Positions 1 through 9,186 of a stretch of 37,948 nucleotides of DNA are shown one piece after another. The notes beneath the pieces were generated by a model, which saw only the letters and a program-made list of their open reading frames with translations, ran no database searches and was not told where the DNA came from. The DNA comes from Vibrio ichthyoenteri ATCC 700023 (lineage in GTDB: Bacteria; Pseudomonadota; Gammaproteobacteria; Enterobacterales; Vibrionaceae): assembly GCF_000222605.1 (NCBI RefSeq), contig NZ_AFWF01000101.1:1-37948 (forward strand), written 5' to 3'. The stretch's first letter is position 1; every line of letters starts with the position of its first letter. A program made the translations under genes and the position numbers.

Positions 1-437
1 TATATATCGACAATAAAACGCAGATCTTCGATGATTTTGAGTATGCGCTAGCTCTGGAAAACCCAGATAGAGAAGAGATGGATGGAATCAGCTACAGAGG
101 GCAATATAATTCACTCGACATCGCTTACAGCTATGGTGAACGCTTTCAAACCCGAGACGTTAAGATCAAGATTCAAGAATTGATCGATGGCACAAAACTC
201 TCTTCGACTGTGTCGTGTCGTTTTAAGAGTGAGCTCGGATACCTTGAAGAAAGATTGAGATTTGATCGATTTACTTATAAATCTGTCGAGTATCCGAGTG
301 GCAACGCATGGTTTGTCTACGATGGCAGCGTCGATTACATTGAGGTTGGCGATCATGGTTACTATGTCTCAATGGATTCGAGCGTACTAAGCCGATGGGC
401 GTTTCTCTACCAACAAGTAAAAGCGCTGTTTGTTTAA
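1..437 (+). CDS. Unknown protein, 5' end outside the window
   Basis: The reading frame is open from base 3 to the TAA at 435-437, so the gene begins upstream of the window and about 144 C-terminal residues are visible. An ATG lies at 78, but the frame before it is open and protein-like, so I do not take 78 as the true start. The visible part is rich in aromatic and charged residues (many Tyr, Asp, Glu). It has no membrane helix, no cysteine cluster and no catalytic motif that I recognise. It is followed after about 170 bp by the LRR gene on the same strand, with a possible weak terminator between them, so it is probably a separate unit. No function can be given. Confidence 0.6.
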   Translation, partial: YIDNKTQIFDDFEYALALENPDREEMDGISYRGQYNSLDIAYSYGERFQTRDVKIKIQELIDGTKLSSTVSCRFKSELGYLEERLRFDRFTYKSVEYPSGNAWFVYDGSVDYIEVGDHGYYVSMDSSVLSRWAFLYQQVKALFV

Positions 438-555
438 TTTCGCCCGCCAAACGGGATACGCCACACTCGAAGGTAGCATAGCCAAGCAAAGAACTTCTTA
501 GTACTTGGCATACTGCTCAACTCTTATGGATACAAAGTCACTGAATACTATCGTC

Positions 556-584
556 AGGCTCTCTCAAATACGCCTGAGCCTTTT
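556..584 (+). terminator. Possible weak terminator before the LRR gene
   Basis: AGGCTC at 556-561 pairs with GAGCCT at 576-581 and is followed by TTT. The stem is only 6 bp and the loop 14 nt. It would end the transcript of the partial gene at the left edge. The rest of 438-604 holds only the LRR gene's ribosome site (AGAGGAAG, 595-602). Confidence 0.3.
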
Positions 585-604
585 CCCAGAATCAAGAGGA
601 AGTC

Positions 605-2589
605 ATGAATAGTTCCAACCGCCAAGCTCACACACTGACATTAGCAGACGTTGAATTTGACCAGAGCTCGGGAATGATTACCGAATACACGGCAAGCTAC
701 ACCGAGATTATTATTCCTGAAACATTCAATCATATTCCTGTCATCGCCATTGATGAAGAAGCGTTTAGCCGCTGTGACTTAACCCATGTCACTATCGCTG
801 ATTCAATCACTTATATCGGTGAATATGCGTTTCTCAATAATGAACTGACCAGTGTAACGTTGCCTAACGCTCTAAGCACTATTGAGGAAGGTGTGTTCAT
901 GGGCAATGAGCTTCGTCAGGTCACCATTCCAAATTCCGTCACCTCGATTGGAGAAAGAGCTTTCTCTAATAATCAATTAACTGATGTGGCGATTCCAAAT
1001 TCGGTGATTCGCATCAATAAAGGCGCTTTTGCCGACAACCAACTCAGCGCGATTTCGCTACCTGGCTCGGTATTAACGATTGGTCACAATGCATTCGATG
1101 GTGATCTGCTGGACTCAACACCTTTTTCTGCATCCGCTTTAGAGCAGGAGCATACGCTAACATCAATCGATGTCGATTTTAATCCAGAGACAGGCCGCAT
1201 CCTCCAATACTATTCCAGTTACACCAATATCATTATTCCCGACAATTTTGATGGTATGCGCGTAACAGAAATCGAGTATTGCGCCTTTCGCCACTGCCAC
1301 TTAACACGAGTAGTACTCCCTCACTCATTAACCTTGATTGGCAACGGCGCCTTTGAACATAATGCGCTGAGTGAAATAGAGATCCCTCATCAAGTAGAAT
1401 CCATCGAACGTGACGCCTTTGCCAATAATCAAATCACTCATGTCGATATTCCCAACTCAGTGAAAGAGATCGGGTATCGCGCCTTCGCTGAAAATGGCTT
1501 AACCAGCGTGATCTTACCTCAAGGCATTGTCACCATTGGTAATAGTGCCTTTATTGAAAATTCGCTGGCACATGTCACCATCCCTGACTCCGTCACCTCG
1601 ATTGAGTATCGGGCTTTTGCTGAAAACGCCTTAACCAGTGTGACTCTGTCAAATAATTTAGTCACGATTGGAGAAATGGCGTTCGAAGAAAACCAGTTGA
1701 CGAAAATAACAATTCCAGACTCCGTCACTCAAATTGGCGAATATGCCTTCAATGATAATGAACTTGAAAAAGTGACGCTATCTCAGTCACTCGAGAGCAT
1801 TGGTGAACATGCTTTTGATGGTAACAACCTAGACGAATTGGTCGTGCCAAACTCTGTCACCAGCATTGGTCGTTTTGCCTTCTTCGATAATGAACTCACC
1901 AAGGTGACACTTTCTGACTCATTACAAGAAATCCACGACTACGCTTTTTCCGTCAATCAGATCGCCAGTATCACTTTGCCTGATTCTCTCACCTTTATTG
2001 GCGAGCGGGCCTTAGCCGAAAACGCCCTAACTCATGTATCCAGCAAGTTATCGCTAAAGATGCCTTTGACTTCAACCCATTAACCAGTATCGCAATACAC
2101 AGCCCGACGGTTTCGATTGCCCCTAACGCTTTTCCAGAACACTTACTCGATGCGACGCCATTTTCTCAGCATCAACTTACCTCGCCTCATACGTTAACCC
2201 TGAAAGACGTTAATTTTGAGGCAGAAACGGGCACTATTTTGGAGTACTTTGCCCGTTATACCGAGATTGTAATTCCGAATCAGTTTAATGATGTCGCGGT
2301 TGAGGCTATCGGCTCCGATGCCTTTCGCAGAAGCAAGTTAACTAAGGTGACCTTGCCTGATTCGCTCAAATTAATCGGCCATGCAGCCTTTACCGACAAT
2401 AAGCTGCTTGAATTAGAGATCCCAGCCTCTGTGACAAGGATTGAAGAGTATGCGTTTTGGAATAATGAAGCCATCAAAGTGATCGCTTATAACCGTGATA
2501 CTCAGGTGGACTACGCGGCTTTTGCGTCAGAATCAAGCGACGAAGAAGATGACTACTATGGCTATCCTGAGGATGTCGTCTACCGTTGA
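605..2589 (+). pseudogene. BspA-like leucine-rich-repeat protein (LRR_5), frameshifted
   Basis: The gene starts at ATG 605 behind AGAGGAAG and encodes tandem LRR_5 (BspA/TpLRR-type) units of about 23 residues with the core 'xxIxxxAFxxNxLTxVxIPxSV'; I count about two dozen. It is built from three blocks, each opened by a header of the form HTLTxxDVxF...GxIxxY...YTxIxIP (headers begin near 629, 1151 and 2188). The first frame runs to TAA 2081-2083. The LRR match breaks near 2036-2046 and continues in another frame to TGA 2587-2589, including the whole third header. Net loss of one base explains the shift; loss of seven would also account for the two repeat residues missing there. The acidic tail lies around 2537-2560. 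No signal peptide is visible. LRR_5 proteins often bind proteins or surfaces; the ligand here is unknown. It could be a real pseudogene or a sequencing error. Confidence 0.85.
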
Positions 2590-2674
2590 TGCAGCACTGA
2601 CACGATAACCCGATCCGCTTATGAGCACGCGATAGATAAAGAGTTAGTTAAGATAAGTTCGCTGGGATAAAAAC

Positions 2675-2710
2675 AAAAACGCAGAGCTCTGATTGAGACT
2701 CTGCGTTTTT
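2675..2710. terminator. Bidirectional terminator between convergent genes
   Basis: A perfect 12-bp stem, AAAAACGCAGAG (2675-2686) with CTCTGCGTTTTT (2699-2710), encloses a 12-nt loop. The A and T runs at its ends give a U tract on both strands. It can end the LRR transcript from the left and the 2774-3148 transcript from the right. Confidence 0.85.
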
Positions 2711-2773
2711 ACTTGTGTTCGATTTATGAGGATAGAAGGCAAACCAAAGCGATCACTCATATTACCGGTCTAA

Positions 2774-3148
2774 TTATTCGATCTCTTTCATCGCAGACAC
2801 AACCGAAGGCTCATTGATCAGGTTAAACAGCAGACTTTTCGCTGATGAACGCTGTGCATCAGAAAGAACCTTATTTGGATTCTCTCTCGATTGAGTAAGA
2901 ATATTTTTCACAAAACGGCTGTTAGTACCTGACAGTTCATAAACAAAGCGCAGTGTATCGAGCAGTTCGCTTTGCGGAAAACTGTACACCGCCATTTCAC
3001 AACTCAGTTTATCCATCGCCAATAAGTTGTTTACTACCGCTTTACGTTCAGAATTGAACTTTTCTTTAGCTACATGAGCATCAATCAGCGCTTGCACCCT
3101 GTCGGCAATCGCTACAGGGACTTCCATTGTTTTAGTTTTATGAGTCAT
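2774..3148 (-). CDS. Unknown 124-residue protein
   Basis: I choose the ATG at 3148 because CAGGAG lies 8 nt upstream; the frame is open further up to 3217 but has no comparable ribosome site. The product is soluble, mostly helical and basic near the N-terminus. It opens with a short segment (about residues 6-25) that resembles a small DNA-binding ribbon-helix-helix or accessory-protein start, followed by helical, Leu- and Asn-rich sequence with two cysteines or fewer. There is no signal peptide or membrane segment. It stands alone, convergent to the LRR pseudogene and sharing its terminator. I do not recognise the family; the DNA-binding idea rests on a weak impression only. Confidence 0.65.
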   Translation of the reverse strand: MTHKTKTMEVPVAIADRVQALIDAHVAKEKFNSERKAVVNNLLAMDKLSCEMAVYSFPQSELLDTLRFVYELSGTNSRFVKNILTQSRENPNKVLSDAQRSSAKSLLFNLINEPSVVSAMKEIE

Positions 3149-3383
3149 TACTGATTCTCCTGCTCTAACTGATTCTATTATAAGCTTAAGTTTACGCGCT
3201 CGCGCATGCATCGGCATTAACTTTTACGTTTATATGAGGCAATGAATGGAGAATTTAACGCTCCATAGCGATACAGCTTGCCTCATTTCAGGCTCAATGC
3301 CCACCTTTGTCAAAGCGATTGCGCACAATATAAGCAATAAAGCGCCTAAGCAGAACTTTCAATACATCTTGCAGGTCAGTCAG

Positions 3384-3908
3384 TTATGCAACATCACTGG
3401 TTGATTTAATAATAAGCTTATTTTTGTTATCACGACTGCGGCGAATCAAATCATCACCTTGGATCATATTTTCAGATTTAGCCAGTCGGTCATACAGTAA
3501 CACATTGACAGAGGCCGCTAAGTTCATACAACCGATGGTTGGTACATAAACCACATGATCCGCTTTATCGGCAACATGCTGTGGAATAGAACCATCTTCA
3601 GGGCCAAAGACATAAATTGCTTTATCAGGATGCTGAAAATAAGGCAGTGGCGTCGCGCCTTCTGCCAACTCTACGCAGACGATTTTCACATCAGCAGGTA
3701 AGCCATCAAGCACACAATCAGCACCCGTCAATGGAATACTCTGAATCATACTCTTGGTGTCAGTCGCAAACTTCACCGCACGATCGTAGCGTTCACCCGT
3801 ATAGGTCACCGCATTCGCTTGATAACAGCCAGCCGCTCTCATTACTGCGCCGACGTTTTCAGGACTTTTCGGGTTGATTAATCCAATGATGGTGTGGGTG
3901 TTATTCAT
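3384..3908 (-). CDS. SPOUT/TrmH-family RNA methyltransferase
   Basis: The product (174 residues from ATG 3908) is a minimal SpoU-class, SAM-dependent RNA 2'-O-methyltransferase. All three SPOUT motifs are visible: motif 1 'NPKSPENVGAVMRAA' (residues about 12-26), motif 2 'YVFGPEDGSIP' near residue 103, and motif 3 'VPTIGCMNLAASVNV' near residue 125, which forms the trefoil-knot SAM site. There is no N-terminal RNA-binding extension, as in TrmL-like members that modify tRNA; the substrate RNA cannot be told from the sequence. I prefer ATG 3908 to the frame's earlier ATG at 3965 because family members begin just before motif 1. It is monocistronic, flanked by 235 bp (3149-3383) and 294 bp (3909-4202) in which I see no gene. 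Confidence 0.85.
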   Translation of the reverse strand: MNNTHTIIGLINPKSPENVGAVMRAAGCYQANAVTYTGERYDRAVKFATDTKSMIQSIPLTGADCVLDGLPADVKIVCVELAEGATPLPYFQHPDKAIYVFGPEDGSIPQHVADKADHVVYVPTIGCMNLAASVNVLLYDRLAKSENMIQGDDLIRRSRDNKNKLIIKSTSDVA

Positions 3909-4202
3909 GTTATGCGTCTCTGATCTTACATTTTCAGGCACAGTAGAGCCTGCGAAGGGCGGCATTCTAGCAAATGCGGGGAGAGATTCAAAAGAACATC
4001 GTGATTGAACTTACTGGCTGAACTAAATCGCGAGCCATAAAAGAACTGCAGCCAATCTCAATAAAGGAGGAATAAGGTCAGTAACTGATTAGACGTGGTG
4101 GGCAACTCGCCTAGCAAGGAGGCTTTGGCCGATAAAACGCTAGCAATGCTCAAATTGATTTAGCACTGCTAACGGAATAGATGGATCGCGTGACTTGCCT
4201 AC

Positions 4203-4574
4203 TTAGCGGCGTTCACGTTTGATCATTTCGAATTCAAACTCATCTGGGTAAAGTACCAGACCTTCACCTTCTGCGTCAGGGAATACCACCAGCGAAAGGT
4301 CATCTTGTTCTAGACCACGTGTCCAGCGACTTTTCCATTTCGCTAAAGAGATTGGCTCTGCCGTAAAGCCTTCCCACTCATCGGTTGCCCATTGCAACGC
4401 ATGCTCTTCAGATGGCCATACTGGCACACACTCTTCATCATCCGTGTTCAGCAGCACACTGCCGTGCTCATCAATCAATAGCCAGATTTTTTTGCTGTCA
4501 ACAATCGCTTTAAAAAACGCATCAAAACGTGCCATTGGGTCACGCGGTACAGTTACAGAAGATGAATCGCTCAT
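4203..4574 (-). CDS. DUF2750 family protein
   Basis: The 123-residue product matches the DUF2750 pattern: an N-terminal 'RFDAFFKAIVDSKKIWLL' helix-strand, a central 'VPVWPSEEHALQWA' segment near residue 56, and an acidic C-terminal half with many Trp residues ending in a basic RERR. Such proteins are small, cytoplasmic and of unknown function, and are common in Vibrio and relatives. I choose ATG 4574 (AAGG about 6 nt upstream). ATG 4592, with AAGG before it, is a possible alternative adding six residues. It follows the diguanylate cyclase gene on the same strand after 173 bp that contain a strong hairpin, so co-transcription is uncertain. Confidence 0.8.
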   Translation of the reverse strand: MSDSSSVTVPRDPMARFDAFFKAIVDSKKIWLLIDEHGSVLLNTDDEECVPVWPSEEHALQWATDEWEGFTAEPISLAKWKSRWTRGLEQDDLSLVVFPDAEGEGLVLYPDEFEFEMIKRERR

Positions 4575-4633
4575 AGGTAGCCTTTTAATCATAGATACCT
4601 TGCCAGTATATCCTGCTTTCGGGATTAGGTGCA

Positions 4634-4663
4634 CGGCTGCGCCATAATTTATTATCGCAGCCG
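4634..4663. other. Strong composite hairpin without U tract
   Basis: CGGCTGCG (4634-4641) pairs perfectly with CGCAGCCG (4656-4663). Inside it ATAAT (4644-4648) pairs with ATTAT (4651-4655), leaving a two-base CC bulge. It sits between the diguanylate cyclase stop and the DUF2750 start. Read on the minus strand no U run follows, so it is not a standard terminator; RNA processing, stability or partial attenuation are possible. Confidence 0.55.
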
Positions 4664-4747
4664 CCTTCTTTACTCACCTAAACGGCCTCATTGATAAAGT
4701 TAGGATAAAGCAATTCACACAAAGCCCGCCTCACCCATGAATTCAGT

Positions 4748-6475
4748 TTAAGCCGAAAGAGATTGCTCCTTCTTGATCACGACTTCCGCTTTCACTGGCT
4801 GCGCAACTTGAGTTTTACTCACGCTATCTTGTTTGTTGGTATGGATCGCTTGGCTGCGTCCATTATCTTTAGCTTGATAGAGCGCGGTATCCGCTGCTTT
4901 GATCAAGTCTTGTGTTGATGCATTCAAATCAGGATAAGTGGTGACTCCTATCGAAACCCCAAGTTGACCTAGCGATAATCCTTTCATATCAAGATGCAGT
5001 TCTCGCACCGCTTCTACAATCCCATTGGCCAAAACCATCGCTTGTTTGGCGTCGCAATTTGGACTCAACACCGCCAATTCTTCCCCACCTAAACGGCAAG
5101 CAACATGCTCTTCACCAATGGTGCGTTTGAGTAAATTCGACACTTCTTTTAAAACATAATCCCCAGCATCATGGCCGAAGTTATCATTGAAGCGTTTGAA
5201 ATGGTCTAAGTCGAGCATCAATAGAGAAAGTGGCACTTGAGTTTGACCCGATTTTGACCACTCACTTTCAATCGCTTCTTCAAAATAGCGACGATTATAC
5301 AAGCCTGTTAATGGGTCACTTAACGCTTGGGAGCGCAGTTTCTCTTGCAGGCTTAAGTTGGCCAAAGCTAAACCTAAATGCTCAGCAATGGTAAAAGCAA
5401 GTTGCTTGGTTTCTTCGTCGATTGATTCATTTTGCTGGTCAAAATAGAGGTGAAACATCCCGACAGTGTTGCCATGAGCGGTCAAAGGCACACATAGCGT
5501 TAGCCCCTGCCCCGAACATTCCCCCATGTGAGTACAAGGCAAGTTATGATGTTCATCTTGTGATAGATGATGCTTACCTTTGCGCAGTGCCCAACAATCT
5601 GATGGTGCATACATTTTGTTTGCCGGCCATTCTCCGCCCCAATCGAGTTTAACCTCTAGTTGGTTGCGCGATTCACGCATAATGGAGACACAGCCATTAA
5701 TGTTACCCAAAATACGCGGTACGATGTCTGCGACAACACTCTGAGCTTCAGCAATGTTGTTACACGCCGCCAGCATATTGGCTAGGCGATGCAATAATTC
5801 GATCTCTTGGGTACTTTTGCGAATTCGTTCTTCTTGCTTATCTCGTTCTTTATTGACCACATAGAAGATTTTTCGATTGCTGTACCATGACGAAGAGATG
5901 AGAACGATTAACGAACAACCAAGCAAGGCAAAGACAATTAACTCCAGATCATGAGCCATGGCGTAAAGCGTGGTCATCGGCATAGCAAGGCGCAGGACAT
6001 AAGTCGAATCATGACCATGCTCATCTTCTTGCATTTTGAGTTTTTTGGCTACGTAGAGTAGCTCTTGATTCAGCGTTGGGCTGTAACGTTTAGCGATACC
6101 CGGATCGCCAGCTAATGCAGAAATAATCTCATCTCGTCCACTATGATCGTCCATCAGCGAGACTTCATGTTCCGTCAATTGTGAATCACCGAGCACTTTT
6201 CCCGAGCTATGCACAATGGTAAATCTACGCCCGAAATTTGCTTGGGGAATCGCACTGAGGAACTGATCTATCTCCGTCGCTTCCATATCATAGAGATCCA
6301 ATTGATTCTTTTGCATTTCAAAAGAGACATCCTCAATCAACCCAAACATATAGCCGCTAACAATCTTAGTTAACCACTCATCTAATGTTCGATTATAGAA
6401 ATAGCCACCTACGACCATAGAGATCGCAAGTGCCACAATAGGGATGTATTGAAACTGACCAAATGACTTCTTCAT
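4748..6475 (-). CDS. Membrane-bound GAF-GGDEF diguanylate cyclase
   Basis: The 575-residue protein makes c-di-GMP from two GTP. Layout: membrane helix 1 (about 9-27), a periplasmic sensor domain (28-175), helix 2 (about 178-197), a short coiled coil (205-230), a GAF-like domain (230-375), then GGDEF (382-545) and a charged tail. The active-site signature reads GGEEL (463-467), which is compatible with activity. The RxxD inhibitory site expected nine residues upstream is absent (GEEH there), so classical product inhibition is unlikely. The GAF part carries 'CWALRKGKHH' near 294 and 'LPCTHMGEC' near 312, a Cys/His-rich pattern seen in some GAF-GGDEF proteins. GGAG precedes ATG 6475. The signal sensed is unknown. 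Confidence 0.92.
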   Translation of the reverse strand: MKKSFGQFQYIPIVALAISMVVGGYFYNRTLDEWLTKIVSGYMFGLIEDVSFEMQKNQLDLYDMEATEIDQFLSAIPQANFGRRFTIVHSSGKVLGDSQLTEHEVSLMDDHSGRDEIISALAGDPGIAKRYSPTLNQELLYVAKKLKMQEDEHGHDSTYVLRLAMPMTTLYAMAHDLELIVFALLGCSLIVLISSSWYSNRKIFYVVNKERDKQEERIRKSTQEIELLHRLANMLAACNNIAEAQSVVADIVPRILGNINGCVSIMRESRNQLEVKLDWGGEWPANKMYAPSDCWALRKGKHHLSQDEHHNLPCTHMGECSGQGLTLCVPLTAHGNTVGMFHLYFDQQNESIDEETKQLAFTIAEHLGLALANLSLQEKLRSQALSDPLTGLYNRRYFEEAIESEWSKSGQTQVPLSLLMLDLDHFKRFNDNFGHDAGDYVLKEVSNLLKRTIGEEHVACRLGGEELAVLSPNCDAKQAMVLANGIVEAVRELHLDMKGLSLGQLGVSIGVTTYPDLNASTQDLIKAADTALYQAKDNGRSQAIHTNKQDSVSKTQVAQPVKAEVVIKKEQSLSA

Positions 6476-6476
6476 T

Positions 6477-6733
6477 GTTTCTCCATAAACAATTAATAAA
6501 TGGTGCTGTGGATCTTTAGCGATAAAACCGCGGCAATAAACAACATTAATTTTAATAAGTTAGCATCCATTGCTAATGATTTAGTTTAGTTGAAGTTTAG
6601 CTGTGAGTAGCTATTGATATGCTTATAAGTTCATTTCTGTGCACTTGGTTCATTTATGCACAAAAATCGCTGATATTGGTTAGAGGAATTGCCACCTCTC
6701 CATGGTACATATAAGCAAATTCCAGACACAAAA
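6477..6733. other. Intergenic region upstream of the diguanylate cyclase gene
   Basis: The region is AT-rich and holds no credible gene. It contains an inverted repeat TTAGCA-TCCAT-TGCTAA (6560-6576) about 85 bp upstream of the cyclase ATG, a possible operator. Nothing else stands out before the gltS terminator. Confidence 0.35.
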
Positions 6734-6756
6734 AAGCCAGTCAACGTGACTGGCTT
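6734..6756 (-). terminator. gltS terminator
   Basis: AAGCCAGTCA (6734-6743), loop ACG, TGACTGGCTT (6747-6756) is a perfect 10-bp stem. On the minus strand it is followed by a T run (the A run at 6730-6735). It lies about 50 bp beyond the gltS stop. Confidence 0.85.
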
Positions 6757-6807
6757 GGTATCGTGAATCGCAATTGGTGATACAGGTTCAACTCGACTCA
6801 ATGAGCA

Positions 6808-8034
6808 TTACTTGATGAAGGCGATACAGCCTTGCAGAATCATTAAGTTCACAATATCGATGAAGAACGCACCCACAATTGGTACAACCATAAAGGCTTG
6901 TGGTGATGGACCATGGCGGCTAACAATCGAGCCCATATTCATTACTGCGGTTGGGGTTGCGCCTAAACCAAAGCCACAATGTCCGCTGGCGATAACGGCG
7001 GCGTCATAGTTGCTGCCCATCACGCGGAACGTAACGTAGTAAGCAAACACCGCCAAAATCATCGACTGCACACCGAGAATAATTAAGAATGGAATCGCCA
7101 AATCGAAGATATTCCATAGTTTTAGGCTCATCAATGCCATCGCTAGGAATAGAGACAATGATACCGTACCTAGAATGTCCACCGTTTCTAAATCCAATTT
7201 ACGAACTTTAGTCACTTCAAGAATGTTAGTGATCACCACACCAATGAACAATGCATAAACAAAATCTGGGATCATTAACCATTTGATACCAAACGAGCTT
7301 ACCCACTCTTCCACATATCCAGCACCCGTGACACAGAACAAGATTAGCGCTAGGCTTTCCACCACTTTTTTGGCTGTAACGCGATCTTCTTCGTGCTCAT
7401 TGTAGGTCACCAGTTCAGGGAACTCTTGGTGCGTCTGATTGGTGTGACCGTAGTCAGACTCTAACTTACGTTTTTCAATCAATCGTTGAGCTACTGGGCT
7501 ACCAATAATGCCCCCCATCACCAAGCCAAATGTTGCTGATGCCATCGCAATCTCAAGCACGTTATCCAAACCATAAACATCTTGGAAAGTTTGCGACCAC
7601 GCCGCGCCAGTGCCATGGCCGCCTGAAAGTGTGATTGAACCCGCGATAAGACCCATCAATGGATCTAAGCCCAACATGCTGGCTAATGAAACACCCACTG
7701 CATTTTGGATCAGTATGTAAACCGAGGCGACGGCCAGAAAGAGGAACACTTTTGCGCCGCCTTTCACTAACTGGGTGTAATTCGCCGCTAAACCTACCGT
7801 TGCGAAGAACATCAGCATAAAGGTGTTTTGCAGCGGTAAATCAAAAACTAGGTCAATACCTTGGAAGTGCATGGTGGTGATCGCACAAGCGACGATTAAG
7901 CCACCAACGATAGGTTCAGGAATGTTGAATTTCTTTAGAAGCGGAAATTTTGCATTAATAAACTGGCCTAAAAACAGTACGAAAATCGCGACTAAAAACG
8001 ACTCCTGTGGACCGACAGATATAACCTGATTCAT
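6808..8034 (-). CDS. gltS: Sodium/glutamate symporter GltS
   Basis: The 408-residue inner-membrane protein matches the ESS family Na+/glutamate symporter in length (about 400) and sequence. It has two inverted halves of about five helices each. Re-entrant-loop motifs rich in Gly are visible: 'LSGGHGTGAAWSQTF' near residue 136 and 'SGHCGFGLGATPTAVMNM' near residue 350. A hydrophilic central loop (about 195-225) separates the halves. It imports glutamate with Na+, in keeping with a marine host. AGAGG precedes ATG 8034. The gene is monocistronic, with its own terminator and a long upstream region. Confidence 0.93.
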   Translation of the reverse strand: MNQVISVGPQESFLVAIFVLFLGQFINAKFPLLKKFNIPEPIVGGLIVACAITTMHFQGIDLVFDLPLQNTFMLMFFATVGLAANYTQLVKGGAKVFLFLAVASVYILIQNAVGVSLASMLGLDPLMGLIAGSITLSGGHGTGAAWSQTFQDVYGLDNVLEIAMASATFGLVMGGIIGSPVAQRLIEKRKLESDYGHTNQTHQEFPELVTYNEHEEDRVTAKKVVESLALILFCVTGAGYVEEWVSSFGIKWLMIPDFVYALFIGVVITNILEVTKVRKLDLETVDILGTVSLSLFLAMALMSLKLWNIFDLAIPFLIILGVQSMILAVFAYYVTFRVMGSNYDAAVIASGHCGFGLGATPTAVMNMGSIVSRHGPSPQAFMVVPIVGAFFIDIVNLMILQGCIAFIK

Positions 8035-8494
8035 ATAACCTCTTTATTCCTTTTTCTCATCCGCTGAGTCTCAGCTCCATAGTGTGAGCTATAGCTCTAA
8101 TATTCAGGTTGCCTGTTGATGGATTACATTACTAGAGCGCAAACGACCACCATTCTTATTAGATAAGAATTAAGGGCAGATTAAGCGCTAATTATTCTCT
8201 CTCAGTGATAATTAACAAATGAAACTGAGTTCTTAAAGGGTGAATTAATGGTGGGACAAGGTCGATTTTTATAAAATCATCAGATGAGAAAAACCTGCAA
8301 CACAGAGTAACTATTCACGTGAGCAAGTGGATGTTAAACAAGATAAATCAGTAGAAAAACTAGGCAAAAAACAGGTAAAACATGCAGAAAAATACCGTAA
8401 AAAAGCCCTTTCTCCTTCCTGCATTAAAGCGCCGTTCTTCTAAACAGTGAATAACTTAAAATAGAAAGCGTTAACAGCAATATCGCGGTAATAA
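8035..8494. promoter_or_regulatory. gltS upstream region with palindromes
   Basis: No gene is visible here. Near gltS there is a perfect 12-bp palindrome GAGCTATAGCTC (8086-8097), extended on one side to TGTGA at 8084-8088, so one half resembles a CRP half-site. CTGAG-T-CTCAG lies at 8064-8074. Further out GATTTT-TAT-AAAATC (8264-8278) forms an inverted repeat. A gltS regulator site is plausible, but its identity is unclear. Confidence 0.35.
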
Positions 8495-8522
8495 AAAAGC
8501 CAAACGATCAGGTTTGGCTTTT
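8495..8522 (-). terminator. Terminator of the VF530-type gene
   Basis: AAAAGCCAAAC (8495-8505) pairs with GTTTGGCTTTT (8512-8522) around a 6-nt loop, giving an 11-bp stem with A/T runs on both sides. It lies about 75 bp downstream of the 8596 stop and may act in both directions. Confidence 0.8.
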
Positions 8523-8595
8523 AGAACGAGCACACAAAACAGAATGTGGCCTCAATAATTATGCACCGCTCAGTAAGCTTGGCATAGAGTGAAGA

Positions 8596-9039
8596 CTAAC
8601 GGCGATGATGGAAACGCGAACGATCGGCACGCTGTCTTGATGCGCGTTCTTTATGCGCTGAAGCCGCTTTTGCTTGCGACGCTAAAATCGACTCTACCGT
8701 TAGCTCCATCGGCTCACGTGGCTCTAAACCATGTGGAAAAGTGCGTGAACGTGGTGGCAAGTTGTATTCATATTCCGATGCTTTTGGCATGCGTTTAAAG
8801 CGGTATAGATAAAAGTTTTCTACGCGCTCACGAGCCCACTCGGTCTTTTTCAGGTATTTAACACTGCTAGCAATACTTGGTTTCGTATTGAAGCAGTTCA
8901 TACGCATTGCCGTATCAAGAATGACCCAACCGTAATGGTCAACAAGCTGTTGCAGCATGTCTTCTAATTTAAGGCCGTGCAGTGGGTTATTCTGCTGTAA
9001 TTCAATACGTTCTTCGTCGGTCATAAATTCATGGCTCAT
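8596..9039 (-). CDS. VF530-type DNA-binding protein (DUF2132)
   Basis: The 147-residue product has the VF530 domain in its first half: '[21 protein letters not shown]' segment from about residue 15, then '[28 protein letters not shown]' region with the conserved Pro-Ser and Trp-Ala-Arg. VF530 was described structurally from Vibrio fischeri as a small, winged-helix-like, putative DNA-binding fold. The C-terminal third is basic and Arg-rich (ending in HHRR), fitting nucleic-acid contact. ATG 9039 follows AAGGAG at ideal spacing; the frame continues upstream without support. It stands between ybiT and gltS on the same strand with its own terminator. Confidence 0.85.
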   Translation of the reverse strand: MSHEFMTDEERIELQQNNPLHGLKLEDMLQQLVDHYGWVILDTAMRMNCFNTKPSIASSVKYLKKTEWARERVENFYLYRFKRMPKASEYEYNLPPRSRTFPHGLEPREPMELTVESILASQAKAASAHKERASRQRADRSRFHHRR

Positions 9040-9186
9040 GAACGGCTCCTTATTATAAATAATGCACTTTTCGGCGCACCACCATACCTTTCTAAGGGTA
9101 TAGATTAATGAGTAACAGCGAATAACCACATCTTATCTTGATTTCGATCGGCATTTATTCGCTATTGTCTGGCTGATTGCAGTTAA

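Noticed and set aside
2030-2083. Programmed ribosomal frameshift in the LRR gene
   Set aside because: No slippery heptamer or following pseudoknot is visible at the break; a simple deletion explains it better.
605-2589. CRISPR or other DNA repeat array
   Set aside because: The 69-bp periodicity comes from translated 23-residue LRR units with diverged codons, not from identical DNA repeats with unique spacers.
8589-8798. Plus-strand frame over the VF530-type gene
   Set aside because: Antisense shadow of a conserved minus-strand gene with its own ribosome site and terminator.
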